Shown here piece by piece: positions 35,625 through 44,708 of a stretch of 64,000 nucleotides of DNA. Positions within the stretch are counted from its first letter, which is position 1. Each line of letters begins with the position of its first letter. Location of the stretch: NCBI RefSeq assembly GCF_024399315.1, contig NZ_CP075170.1:2666001-2730000 (forward strand), read 5' to 3'. Origin of the DNA: Chryseobacterium sp. MA9. GTDB lineage: Bacteria > Bacteroidota > Bacteroidia > Flavobacteriales > Weeksellaceae. The translations under genes were made by a program, and so were the position numbers. The notes under the pieces are model-generated. The model did not search any database. It had not been told where the DNA came from and saw only the letters and a list, made by a program, of their open reading frames with translations.

Positions 35625-36290
35625 ATGACAGCTCAGGAGCTTAAAACATTACTGACCGAAAGAGTTAAAACATTTGATCTAGAAAAGAAAGCATTTGATA
35701 CTCTTCACAAGATACTCTCAAAAGATTCTGAAGAACTTATAGGAGGTTTTGCTCTCCATGAAATTACCCTTCTATTTGATGGATATCAATACCTTATTGA
35801 GCAGCGATACAGCGGGCCAATTGTCAGAGCAAGAATAGGTCTGTATGTAGAAAACGATATTTATCTTGAAAATTTAGAGCCTATCGGTTATTATGATCTC
35901 GAAATGGATCTGGATGGAGAAATAGTGGATGACTCGTTGATGATTGAACGGGAAAAATATCTGAAAGACATTGGAATCATATCATACTTTCAGGAGATGA
36001 ACAAAAAAATGCCGCCTCAATATTTACGTAGAAACCACAGTGAATATAAATTTGTTTCTTACATCTCCCTGATTGGCACACTCTTCATCAGCAAAAAATT
36101 TGAAGGGGCCGGAATATTCATCCACAGAGCAAAAATCTATTTAGAAACAAAGGAACATGGCCTCCTTGATAAAGATTATTTAAAAGAATCCGGGTATTTT
36201 CTGAAAATAGTGACTCATTACCTGATAGAAAATAATTTGATCACTGAAGAACTGAAACAAAAATTAGCAGAGAATACGAACAATAGTTGA
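35625..36290 (+). CDS. Hypothetical protein
   Basis: A 221-aa protein without signal peptide or membrane segment, and not recognised. It is acidic, with an N-terminal helical part (MTAQELKTLLTERVKTF), a central strand-rich section with GGFALHEITLLFDGYQYLIEQ and YYDLEMDLDGEIVDDSL, and a helical C-terminal half (about 120-215). The central part could suit a small immunity-type protein such as those encoded nearby, but this is only context. Start chosen from the promoter box position. Confidence 0.65.
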   Translation: MTAQELKTLLTERVKTFDLEKKAFDTLHKILSKDSEELIGGFALHEITLLFDGYQYLIEQRYSGPIVRARIGLYVENDIYLENLEPIGYYDLEMDLDGEIVDDSLMIEREKYLKDIGIISYFQEMNKKMPPQYLRRNHSEYKFVSYISLIGTLFISKKFEGAGIFIHRAKIYLETKEHGLLDKDYLKESGYFLKIVTHYLIENNLITEELKQKLAENTNNS

Positions 36291-36404
36291 CAATTAAAGA
36301 ACATGAATTAATATTTCATGTCTTCAGGCACCAGAGAATAGATTATCTTTTATTAAAATTTATCTATAAAAAACTTAAACCAATAACAATACCTGAAACT
36401 ACAA

Positions 36405-37499
36405 ATGGAAGACATTTTTAGAAACTACGAAGAAACAATATCCCGAAAACACAGCATTGGTTTTACACCTAAATATAAAGAGGAATTCAGAACATTTGTC
36501 AACGAAACACTTTTCATTGCCATCGCAGAAAAAGCATTTGAAAAACTGCACTGGGATGTAGTGTATAAAGATGATCACTCTATAGAAGCAAAATATAAAG
36601 AGACAAGCTGGATGAGCAATCGGTGGACAGAAATTATTACCGCCCATTATAATAAAGGTTCCATTTCTGTAAAAAGTGAATCTCTGGGTAACGAAATATG
36701 GGATAACGGAAAAAACTCTAAAAGAGTTAAACTATTTATTTATGCTTATCAGGAAATATTAAAAACTTTCGATAATCAGGCTCTAAAAGAAATTGAAAAG
36801 GAAGTAGAAAAGAAAAAAAATTGGGATGACTATATAATCCCTGAAACATTACCACAACCAATAAAAACAAAAACGCCGAATATAACACTCCCAATTATAG
36901 GTGGTGTAGGCATTTCTTTGGTCATTGGTTTTCTGGTAGCATGGCTTTCGGTAAAAGGGCTATACTTTATTGGATTATTTGAATTTCTTGTAGCAACAGC
37001 TCTTGTTTTTGTGATGAAGTATTTAATTAAATTTTCAAATTATACTGATCTCAAGAAGCTGTTATATCTGGTTGGAGGAATGATTATGCTAACCACCATT
37101 TCAAGCGAATATTTTCAATATCAAATAATTCTGAATACCAATAACCTTGAAAGAATTGGATTTTGGAATTTTTTACTAATAAGATTTTTACACGGTTTTA
37201 CAGTAAACAAAATAAATTTAGGTTGGGTTGGATGGATTATTAAATGGATTATACAACTCGGACTAACAGGTATTTTTGCTTACCTTAAACTAGTCTCTAT
37301 ACTCACAAAATATGTCATTGATAGAGTACCTACGGAAGTAATTGATTTCACATTCTATCATATCTTAAAAGATAAATCTGAGGAGGAAATCAGAACTGAA
37401 CTCGCTAAAAAAGGATGGTCAGAAACACAACATCAAAATGAAGCTTTTGAAGCAATTGGTGGTCATCAAAATGTAATAACTCTGAATAGAATTAAATAA
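36405..37499 (+). CDS. Hypothetical membrane protein
   Basis: A 364-aa protein not recognised. Residues 1-150 are soluble, with a basic and aromatic patch (SRKHSIGFTPKYKEEF) and a coiled region EIEKEVEKKKN. Then come four or five hydrophobic segments (about 160-185, 188-210, 225-240, 285-310), and a soluble C-terminal tail of about 50 residues (KDKSEEEIRTELAKKGWSETQHQNEAF). The next gene starts 13 nt downstream, so the pair is probably co-transcribed. Confidence 0.65.
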   Translation: MEDIFRNYEETISRKHSIGFTPKYKEEFRTFVNETLFIAIAEKAFEKLHWDVVYKDDHSIEAKYKETSWMSNRWTEIITAHYNKGSISVKSESLGNEIWDNGKNSKRVKLFIYAYQEILKTFDNQALKEIEKEVEKKKNWDDYIIPETLPQPIKTKTPNITLPIIGGVGISLVIGFLVAWLSVKGLYFIGLFEFLVATALVFVMKYLIKFSNYTDLKKLLYLVGGMIMLTTISSEYFQYQIILNTNNLERIGFWNFLLIRFLHGFTVNKINLGWVGWIIKWIIQLGLTGIFAYLKLVSILTKYVIDRVPTEVIDFTFYHILKDKSEEEIRTELAKKGWSETQHQNEAFEAIGGHQNVITLNRIK

Positions 37500-37511
37500 A
37501 TTCTTTTATAA

Positions 37512-38108
37512 ATGAAAAAAAGACAATATAAAAAACTGGATAATTCAATTTCAAGCTTTCAATGGATAAAAAAGAAAAGTGAAAAATATTGGCAGAAAGT
37601 AGACCTGATGGAATGCTGGGGATTTCAGATTCAGGAAGGAAGTAAATGGAAAAAAGGATTGTCAGAGTCTGAATTAGAAGATTTCCAGAACCAACTGAAC
37701 ATCACCTTTCCAGAGTCATTAAAAAACTATTATAGAACGATGAATGGCCTAGACAAACCGGGAATAGATAATAATGGAGGGGAAGGAGAATTTGATTTTG
37801 GTCCTATATTTTATTCTTATCCTGATGACATCCCTGTAATGAAAGCAAGAATTGAATGGATCATGGAAGCCAACCGCGTGACGGAAGATGTTATTAAGAA
37901 CCAAAATGTACCTCCAATTATCCCTTATTTAGGACATCGATTTTTAATACTGGATCATGAAGAAACTGTTCTTTCAATGTATGGCAATGATATTATATTC
38001 TGGGGCGGCAATTTATCAAAAGGAATTGTAAGTGACATTTTTTCTATTTATCATTCTGAAAAAAAGAAAATTGATACAAGCTCATTCTGGAACAAAAAAA
38101 TAGGATAG
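37512..38108 (+). CDS. SMI1/KNR4 (SUKH) family protein
   Basis: A 198-aa protein with the SUKH core: SESELEDFQNQLNITFPESLKNYYRTMNGLDKPG (about residues 57-90), then an acidic F-rich stretch FDFGPIFYSYPDDIP, then IIPYLGHRFLILDHEETVLSMYGND (about 138-163) and the end of the fold. The lysine-rich N-terminal 30 residues are extra. It lies directly after a membrane protein gene. If that neighbour is an envelope-acting toxin or receptor, this could be its antidote; that is conjecture. Confidence 0.82.
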   Translation: MKKRQYKKLDNSISSFQWIKKKSEKYWQKVDLMECWGFQIQEGSKWKKGLSESELEDFQNQLNITFPESLKNYYRTMNGLDKPGIDNNGGEGEFDFGPIFYSYPDDIPVMKARIEWIMEANRVTEDVIKNQNVPPIIPYLGHRFLILDHEETVLSMYGNDIIFWGGNLSKGIVSDIFSIYHSEKKKIDTSSFWNKKIG

Positions 38109-38200
38109 CTAAAAAGCTGTTTTCTGCTCTGGTAAATAAAATACCAGAAGTTAAAACATTTTTACAACTCCTTGATTAGAGGTAAAAACATTTATACAAC

Positions 38201-38860
38201 ATGAAAAAAGCACTGGATTTTCTCACCCATTTAAAAGAAAACAACAATCGGGAATGGTTTGCCAATCACAAATCTGAATACGACTCGATTGTAAAAGAAA
38301 ACAAAGTTTTTTTTAATCAGATCTATACCGAACTTCAGGAATTTGATAACCTGAAAGGAATCCATATTTTCAGAATTTACAAAGACGTTCGTTTTTCAAA
38401 AGACCAAACACCGTATAAAACCAATTTCGGAGTTGGATACTCCCGCTCGAAACCCATGCTGAGAGGCGGATATTATATTCAGCTGGAACCGGGCAACAGT
38501 TTTGTAGGCGGCGGATTCTGGGGACCGGAAGCAAAGGATTTGCTCCGTATCCGTAAAGAATTCGAAATCAGCAGCACAGAAATTGAAAAAATAATCTCTG
38601 ACAAAACCTTTGTAAAATATTTTGGAGAACTCAAAGGTGACGCTGTAAAAACAGCACCTCGTGGTTTTGATAAAAATCATCCGGCCATAGATTTAATCAG
38701 AAAAAAGCAATTCCTGGTAATGCGGAAATTTACAGATAAGGAGGTTTTGTCGAGCAATTTTCAAAAGGAGGTCCTTCTTACCTTATTGGCAATGCGTCCC
38801 TTTTTTGATTACATGAGTGAAGTACTGACAACTGACCTCAATGGAGAGCCTTTATTTTAA
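38201..38860 (+). CDS. DUF2461 family protein
   Basis: A 219-aa soluble protein with the DUF2461 pattern: LDFLTHLKENNNREWFANHKSEYD at the start, IFRIYKDVRFSKDQTPYKTNFG (about residues 51-72), and GGYYIQLEPGNSFVGGGFW. The family is widespread in bacteria and fungi with no agreed activity. A terminator follows at 38961. Confidence 0.9.
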   Translation: MKKALDFLTHLKENNNREWFANHKSEYDSIVKENKVFFNQIYTELQEFDNLKGIHIFRIYKDVRFSKDQTPYKTNFGVGYSRSKPMLRGGYYIQLEPGNSFVGGGFWGPEAKDLLRIRKEFEISSTEIEKIISDKTFVKYFGELKGDAVKTAPRGFDKNHPAIDLIRKKQFLVMRKFTDKEVLSSNFQKEVLLTLLAMRPFFDYMSEVLTTDLNGEPLF

Positions 38861-38960
38861 ATGAAGATCAACTGTTAAGAGCTGAAAAATTCCGGTGCTT
38901 TATCTGAAGAAGTACTCTAAAAGGAAAAAAGAAAATAATGACTGAAAAACAGTTTCATTC

Positions 38961-38996
38961 AAAACCGTTCTGAAAACCAGAATGGTTTTTTTTATG
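38961..38996 (+). terminator. Terminator after the DUF2461 gene
   Basis: A 12-bp stem (AACCGTTCTG-type) with one wobble pair and five-base loop, then a long T-run. The same stem sequence recurs at 39920 and 50033. Confidence 0.8.
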
Positions 38997-39017
38997 TAAT
39001 CTACCACAAAAGGGTTA

Positions 39018-39048
39018 TTGACAGGTAAGCTTATGCTTGGTAATTTTG
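39018..39048 (+). promoter_or_regulatory. Bacteroidetes-type promoter
   Basis: TTG (39018-39020), a 20-nt spacer and TAATTTTG (39041-39048): a full match to TTG / TAnnTTTG. The ATG of the next gene is at 39111. Confidence 0.55.
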
Positions 39049-39110
39049 GTTATTGAAATATGTGAAACAACACATGATCAGAAAATTTACTAACCATAAA
39101 AACTCATACT

Positions 39111-39899
39111 ATGTTATCAAATACCGGAACCGTCTCATTCTATCTGTACCTTTTCTTTATTGTGATAGGTTTACTATCTATTTTTATAGTATATTATCTG
39201 ATAAAAAAAGGAACTCTAGCCCCTGATAAGCTTGAGAATTTTTTAAACTACTTCAAATGGGTGATCATTACTCTTGCTATCAGTACTGTCACTTTAATTG
39301 TAACGGATCTCTTTAAAGAGAGGGATCAGGATATTAAAGAACTTGAATATTTTGATAAGTACGTAAATGATGTTAAAAACGAAGACCGCCCGCTGGTAAG
39401 GCTTCAGCTTGCAAAATACCTTTCTATAGTTGCCCCAAGCGGTGACATGAAAAAATCCTGGACCAATTATTATGAAACTATTAAACAGGAGTATGACGAC
39501 TATATAGAGGCGCAGAATAACTTAAAAAAAGATTCAGCAATTGCTAACCCAACTCCCCAACAAATAAAACAAACTGAAGAAAACAAAAGAAAAGTAGAAT
39601 TATTTTTGACCCCTTTATCAAGCAATAATGCAGAATGGTTTATTATAGCAGCAGGCAACAATGATATAGGCGGGGCCAATATCAATCTTGAAAAAGCAAT
39701 TAAGATCAATCCTAATTCAAATATTATAAAAAAAGAGGGTTCATTCAGAACGGTTCTGATGGGATATCTTTCAAAAGCTGAAGCTGAATCACAGTTAGAA
39801 AAGGTCAGAAACGAAGTTAATCCCAAGTCGTATATTGTCAGAAAATCCACCTGGTGCAATACAATTGAAAGGGGCAGCGAGTGTTTAATTTGCAAATAA
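39111..39899 (+). CDS. Hypothetical membrane-anchored protein with possible SPOR-like C-terminus
   Basis: A 262-aa protein with two N-terminal membrane segments (about 10-30 and 50-68) and a soluble, mostly helical region after them. The C-terminal 65 residues (FRTVLMGYLSKAEAE, then NEVNPKSYIVRKSTWC) resemble a SPOR domain, which binds denuded peptidoglycan; this is tentative. Three cysteines lie in the last 15 residues. It has its own promoter and terminator (39018-39048, 39920-39950), so it is a single-gene unit. Confidence 0.65.
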   Translation: MLSNTGTVSFYLYLFFIVIGLLSIFIVYYLIKKGTLAPDKLENFLNYFKWVIITLAISTVTLIVTDLFKERDQDIKELEYFDKYVNDVKNEDRPLVRLQLAKYLSIVAPSGDMKKSWTNYYETIKQEYDDYIEAQNNLKKDSAIANPTPQQIKQTEENKRKVELFLTPLSSNNAEWFIIAAGNNDIGGANINLEKAIKINPNSNIIKKEGSFRTVLMGYLSKAEAESQLEKVRNEVNPKSYIVRKSTWCNTIERGSECLICK

Positions 39900-39919
39900 A
39901 AACATTTAGAAATTTTACC

Positions 39920-39952
39920 ATACCGTTCTGTTTTTCAGAACGGTATTTTATT
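39920..39952 (+). terminator. Terminator
   Basis: An 11-bp perfect stem (39920-39930 with 39936-39946), five-T loop, T-rich tail. Confidence 0.85.
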
Positions 39953-39987
39953 TTTATTCTTAATATTACTATTCTAACATTTATGTG

Positions 39988-39995
39988 TAGATTTG
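39988..39995 (+). promoter_or_regulatory. Candidate -7 box
   Basis: TAGATTTG lies 16 nt before the ATG at 40012, as at 35599. Confidence 0.4.
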
Positions 39996-40011
39996 AGTAC
40001 TAATAAAAACC

Positions 40012-40587
40012 ATGAAATCTCTCTTCTTATTATTCTTTTGCGCTGTCATCCTTGGCTGTCATTCATCAGACAAAATTGAGACAATTAATTCTACGCACAC
40101 ATTTGAACTCATTAAAGCAACAGATTCAACCTCTTTTTTGCGTTGGAGTGATGGAAAAAAAACTTATCATTCTTCAAAGTCCATTAGTAACAATTACCTT
40201 GATCATAAAACACTATTACAATGGAGTAATGATCAATATATGTGTCTCAGGCATTCCAACGGAAGTGATACCTGGACAGATTTAATTTTGCCATTTAACA
40301 ATAACGAGGTCAAGTTATATGAAAATACTCTGGCTTATGATAAAGTAAACGGCATTGTTATCTATGAAACAGACTCTCTCCCTTATAAATTAGTTGCAGA
40401 AAATATTACTGGAAAGAAGAAACAATTCCTGGGAGAACACTGGAAAAATTGTTCAAGCCTTTTTCCCCATTATTGTATTGATAGTATATATGTTGAGAAT
40501 AAAGAACTTTATGTAGATTGGGTTTTACCAAACAAAATAGATCAACCTAATACAGCAGAAGTACAAAAAGTGAAGCTAAATTTCTGA
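40012..40587 (+). CDS. Hypothetical lipoprotein
   Basis: A 191-aa protein with a lipoprotein signal: hydrophobic stretch then VILGC with Cys16. No known domain is recognised. The mature part is beta-prone, with a SFLRWSDGKKTYH segment and several K/D/W pairs. It precedes another lipoprotein gene by 18 nt on the same strand, so they probably form a two-gene operon. Confidence 0.7.
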   Translation: MKSLFLLFFCAVILGCHSSDKIETINSTHTFELIKATDSTSFLRWSDGKKTYHSSKSISNNYLDHKTLLQWSNDQYMCLRHSNGSDTWTDLILPFNNNEVKLYENTLAYDKVNGIVIYETDSLPYKLVAENITGKKKQFLGEHWKNCSSLFPHYCIDSIYVENKELYVDWVLPNKIDQPNTAEVQKVKLNF

Positions 40588-40605
40588 TGTTAACAATAAC
40601 TAACC

Positions 40606-41163
40606 ATGAAAAAAATATCCTTATTCATTATAATTTCTTTTATTATACTAAGTTGTTCTGAGCATTCACAAAAAACGAAATCAATGGACTTTGGCAGTTT
40701 TAAAATTCAGACTCCCAAGACCTGGAACAAATTAAAAACGGATGCTTACGATAGCAATGCCGGAATCATCATCACAAAAAATAACGATTCTGTTTTTTAT
40801 GATTATGGGCCTTATTCAAGCTCATTGGAAGAACCTACAGATGCAATTATTAGCAGAAAAGATTTAAACGAACTTTTAAAAGTAAATCCAGAGGCTGACA
40901 CTACCGCATTTATGATCATCAATGCAAGTGCAAATCCGGAGGATTTCATCAAAAGTAAAATAACCTATAAAAAAATTGATGGGTACAGGGCAAAAATATT
41001 AGAGCCAAAACAAGTTGGAAAAGGAATGACAGGAGTTTATATTGACAGCATTAAGACTGGATCCTTAGGAAAAATCCGTTTCAATTTATACGGGACAAAC
41101 CTAAAAAAGAAAAGTCAGATTGAACTTTTAAAGGCTATTCAGACTTTGCAGTTTAGAAAATAA
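40606..41163 (+). CDS. Hypothetical lipoprotein
   Basis: A 185-aa protein with a lipobox (FIILSC, Cys17). The mature sequence starts with SFKIQTPKTWNKLKTDAYDSNAG-type strands similar to bacterial lipoproteins with a PsbP/DUF1795-like fold (FKIQTPKTW then a YKKIDGYRAKI strand), but I cannot confirm the family. It is co-directional with the lipoprotein gene 18 nt upstream. Confidence 0.68.
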   Translation: MKKISLFIIISFIILSCSEHSQKTKSMDFGSFKIQTPKTWNKLKTDAYDSNAGIIITKNNDSVFYDYGPYSSSLEEPTDAIISRKDLNELLKVNPEADTTAFMIINASANPEDFIKSKITYKKIDGYRAKILEPKQVGKGMTGVYIDSIKTGSLGKIRFNLYGTNLKKKSQIELLKAIQTLQFRK

Positions 41164-41239
41164 TATCTGCAACACAACATTACCATCAGAAAAAATATAA
41201 AGCACAATTTTTGTACTTTATGCCCATGAAAAACAACTC

Positions 41240-42208
41240 ATGAAAATAAAAATCCTTCTACTCTTATTATTCATCGTAAGCTCAGCCAAAGCACAAGTCA
41301 CAGAGAAAATAACCATTCCTAATGGAGTGGTTTATAATTATGCTGATGACAAAATAAATGAAAAAGCAAAAAAACTACTCACTGAAAGCCTTAAGAATAT
41401 GACCAATGATGATCTGTTGGGAGATAACTTAATCATAGGTCCAACGCTTTGGAAAAGGTTTAAAAATCTTGAAAGCTTAAAAAGTATTCCGGATAGTGTC
41501 ATTTTTCATATTGACGATATGGAAATAGAAGGAAAAATGTCCAAGAACCTAAAGGACTCCAAAAAGATTTGGGATGAAGTAAAAAAAGAAGTTTACGGAA
41601 AATTTCAGATACGAAAAGCCAATGAAGATGAATTGAAATATTACTGGTCAACCATTTCATTTGATATTGAAGAACCCTTGTTTGTGCTGCAGACCGAAAA
41701 CCATCTGTATATTTTAAACTCTCTGAAAAAAAGTATGAAGTTATTCTGGCTGGATGAGATTCCTAATAAAAATGCTTACCATAACCCTATTGACAACGGA
41801 ACATATAAAACGAATGGTACTTTCAAAACGTATCAAAATGGAAATGAAGTTTATATTACCGATAAAGGAAACAAAGAAACCAAACTTGAAAAAGTAATAT
41901 TGTTAAGCAGTGATCCGGAATTACAGGCCAACTCTTCGGTTGAAGATATGAAGTCTGTTATGGAAAAAACGAATAAAATTTTTGAAAGTTTATTTAAAAA
42001 TTCTAAAAATGAAGGAAAAGTAATGGTTCAATTTGAATTGGGAGAAAAGAAAAACGAAATTCAATTTGCCGTTAAGGATGATCTGGATCTGGAAATTATG
42101 AAAGAATTTGAAAAGCAGGTAAACAAAGAAAAATATCCCAATTCAAAGAAAGGTACTGTAAAGTTCCAACTGATTTATAAAGTCAATTCTTACAATGATA
42201 CAGAATAA
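41240..42208 (+). CDS. Secreted hypothetical protein
   Basis: A 322-aa protein with a signal peptide (MKIKILLLLLFIVSSAKAQ). It is lysine-rich with no recognised domain. The C-terminal part (about 240-320) is charged and helical, ending in KEKYPNSKKGTVKFQLIYKVNSYNDTE, where the strand pattern recalls a TonB C-terminal or similar beta hairpin. An ATG 14 codons upstream out of frame is not used. Next is a frameshifted gene. Confidence 0.65.
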   Translation: MKIKILLLLLFIVSSAKAQVTEKITIPNGVVYNYADDKINEKAKKLLTESLKNMTNDDLLGDNLIIGPTLWKRFKNLESLKSIPDSVIFHIDDMEIEGKMSKNLKDSKKIWDEVKKEVYGKFQIRKANEDELKYYWSTISFDIEEPLFVLQTENHLYILNSLKKSMKLFWLDEIPNKNAYHNPIDNGTYKTNGTFKTYQNGNEVYITDKGNKETKLEKVILLSSDPELQANSSVEDMKSVMEKTNKIFESLFKNSKNEGKVMVQFELGEKKNEIQFAVKDDLDLEIMKEFEKQVNKEKYPNSKKGTVKFQLIYKVNSYNDTE

Positions 42209-42270
42209 ATTATTTCTTAGACTATTTTCCCTGCTCACTTATTTGTAATTTAGCCACTCAAAAAAGAACC

Positions 42271-42896
42271 ATGAAACTTTATATTTTAACTTTCCTGTTT
42301 TGCATTTTCAATCTTACAGTTGCACAGGAAAAACAATATCAATCTATACCGAAGGCCTTTATATGACCCTGGAAGATGTTTTAAACAAAAAACCGTCGTC
42401 CACCGAAGAAGTATATTTCAAAGCCTGTGAAAAATGTGATTCTCTTGATCTGCCGGAAAAAGCATTCTTTTACTTTAAAGAAAAAAATAAAAGAGTGAGA
42501 ATTCCCTTAGCCGTTTCGCATAAAGGAGAAATGTATTTTCAGACCTATCGAAAATATACCAACAAGAAAGACAATGGATATGACCCCGACCAATATTCAA
42601 GGTTTTGTAGAGTTTTGAACTATGGGAGATTTATTTATTTTGAAGAAAACATGAAAGGTTTATGGTCGAAGGCATTTTTAGGAGCATTAAGTCCTCTTAC
42701 TTATTCCATCAATGGAAAAACCAAAGGAATTGTTTTAGATTTAGAAAACAAAGAATTTAATATTCTGCAAAACTGTGATGATTTAAATGATTTCCTATCG
42801 GCCCATAATATTCCTGAAATCCAATGCAACCCAGAAGCCTACACCATTGGAGATTTGAGAGCAAAAATTGAAGAAATCAATATGCCTTACCGCTAA
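42271..42896 (+). pseudogene. Secreted hypothetical protein with a 1-nt frameshift in a poly-A run
   Basis: The signal peptide (MKLYILTFLFCIFNLTVAQ) starts at 42271 in one frame and stops at TGA about 42364. The body (TISIYTEGLYMTLEDVL to the end) lies in another frame, open from 42300 to the stop at 42896. Adding one A to the five-A run at 42329-42333 joins them as AQEKTISIYTEG. The result would be a secreted protein of about 208 aa. This may be a real mutation, phase variation, or a homopolymer sequencing error. Without correction neither piece would be exported properly. Confidence 0.78.
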
Positions 42897-42917
42897 GTGT
42901 ACGTTAACAATATATGT

Positions 42918-42950
42918 AAAGCCGTTCCGTTATAAGGACGGTTTTATTAT
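42918..42950 (+). terminator. Terminator
   Basis: A GCCGTTCC / GGACGGTT hairpin with one bulge, followed by a T-rich run. Confidence 0.65.
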
Positions 42951-42973
42951 TTTATAAAAAAACTTTTAACCGA

Positions 42974-43738
42974 ATGAAAAAATGTATAACAGTTTATCTT
43001 GTTTTTTTCTCCTGCTTTTTATGGTCACAGGAAATAATCTATCCTAAATATATTTACGAAAAAGATTTAAATAGCATTACTCTAGAAAAAACTGAAGACA
43101 TCAATTTTTTCAGATATAAGCAAATACAGTATATAGGTCATCCTCAAAAAAACATTAACCTTAAATATACTGATAATGAATTACATAATAAAATCTTAGA
43201 AAGAAATTATAAAAATAGTGATTTCATAGCTCTTAATAAAGAACTTAATGAGCGTCAGTATAAAGATCTCCGAATTTTTGTAGATACCTCCCAAAAAACA
43301 CCATTAACTATAACCGATATTGATACTACAAAAATATCAAATGCAGACTATAATGCTAAAATGGATAGTTTATCTGTAGGCTTAAAGCTCTCAAAAGAGA
43401 TCCCATTCATTATGACTTATTATGATGGATTTCCTGTTACCATTTATAACATGGAAGGGAAGGAGCGTGTAATTGGTTTTGGTAACAATGTGATATTAGA
43501 GCTGGAAGCTTTAGATAAAAATTATCAATGGAAAAAAATATATAATTTCAGAAAATATACTTGTGGAACAGGTATTAAATTTTTCGTTTTAAAGCCAAAA
43601 GAAATTGCAACTGTATTTGAGCCTCGATTAAGTGGTAATTTTAAAACAAAATTCAGATACAGGTTAGGGAATATTCTTTCAAATGAATTTGATGGAAATA
43701 TCAATGATCATTATTTGGAAGATGCTCATTCATTTTAA
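42974..43738 (+). CDS. Secreted hypothetical protein
   Basis: A 254-aa protein with a signal peptide ending near WSQE. No domain is recognised. The body is tyrosine- and asparagine-rich, with two cysteines, only one (Cys in YTCGTG) in the mature part. It is followed 23 nt later by another secreted-protein gene, likely in the same transcript. Base composition is lower in G+C than housekeeping genes of the window. Confidence 0.65.
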   Translation: MKKCITVYLVFFSCFLWSQEIIYPKYIYEKDLNSITLEKTEDINFFRYKQIQYIGHPQKNINLKYTDNELHNKILERNYKNSDFIALNKELNERQYKDLRIFVDTSQKTPLTITDIDTTKISNADYNAKMDSLSVGLKLSKEIPFIMTYYDGFPVTIYNMEGKERVIGFGNNVILELEALDKNYQWKKIYNFRKYTCGTGIKFFVLKPKEIATVFEPRLSGNFKTKFRYRLGNILSNEFDGNINDHYLEDAHSF

Positions 43739-43761
43739 ATAATAAAATTATAACCTTAACC

Positions 43762-44556
43762 ATGAATTATAAAAATTTTCTTTTATCCCTATTATTTCTA
43801 ATGCTATTCATGAGTGTACATGCACAAATGGATAGCATTGAAATTAAAAAATATCAAATAGAACAAGACAAAATATGGGATTCAATCTGTACTGCAGAGA
43901 CCCAATTAGCTCTTGAGGAAATTAAGCTTGGGAAGCTGACATATGTAATTCCAAAAGGAATGGTAGAAATGTTTGACAGTGATAAAGAATTGAACCAACT
44001 ATTAAAAAAGTATAAAATCAAAACTACTCCTCAAGGAATATTTTGTACTGTACCTTATGAAAAACAGTTTTGTTACGGTGATCTCATGAATAAAGAAATT
44101 GAAAAATTGTATGGTTCAAATTTTATTGAGAAAAAAAGAGAAGAAGCTGAAAAAATATATATTACAAAAAACATTTATAAAATTTTTCCCGGGAATGAAT
44201 GTGATAGAAATCACTCCATTTATCCTCTGGCAAAAAATGTAGATGAATACATTGATAGATATAGAGGGGATTATTTCAAAGATTTTACCTATCCGGCTAA
44301 TTATATACATAGAAAAGAGGGAGACCTCTATTCACATACTGATATTGAATTTATATTAACCAGAAAAGGTAAAATAAAAAATTTAAAGGTGCATTCAACT
44401 TTTCATAATCCTTATAATCAAAAATTCGCTAAAGAATTTGAAGAAAAAGCAAAATATTTTATTCAAAATATCTCTTGGATTCCTAATAAAAAGTCTGAAA
44501 TTATTGTAAAGAGTAAAGAAACTCTCACTTTTCTCTATGATAAATATGACAAATAA
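43762..44556 (+). CDS. Secreted hypothetical protein with TonB-C-like end
   Basis: A 264-aa protein with a signal peptide (1-21, ending HAQ). The final about 70 residues (DIEFILTRKGKIKNLKVHST, then AKYFIQNISWIPNKKSE) resemble the TonB C-terminal beta-alpha-beta unit, as in the propeller protein at 25351, but no membrane anchor with proline-rich linker is present. It probably does not act as TonB. The middle has five cysteines. The 152-nt spacer after it holds only a 31-codon ATG frame that I do not call. Confidence 0.65.
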   Translation: MNYKNFLLSLLFLMLFMSVHAQMDSIEIKKYQIEQDKIWDSICTAETQLALEEIKLGKLTYVIPKGMVEMFDSDKELNQLLKKYKIKTTPQGIFCTVPYEKQFCYGDLMNKEIEKLYGSNFIEKKREEAEKIYITKNIYKIFPGNECDRNHSIYPLAKNVDEYIDRYRGDYFKDFTYPANYIHRKEGDLYSHTDIEFILTRKGKIKNLKVHSTFHNPYNQKFAKEFEEKAKYFIQNISWIPNKKSEIIVKSKETLTFLYDKYDK

Positions 44557-44708
44557 AACGTAATCACACTACAAGAAGCTATAAACCTCAAATATAGAAG
44601 CTTATAAAGCCAATAAATGAAAGTTTATCTAAAATTATCAACCCGCACACAAGCAATAAAAACTTCAATATTTATTTTTGCAGTCATAAGGTTCCTTAAA
44701 ATATTTTC

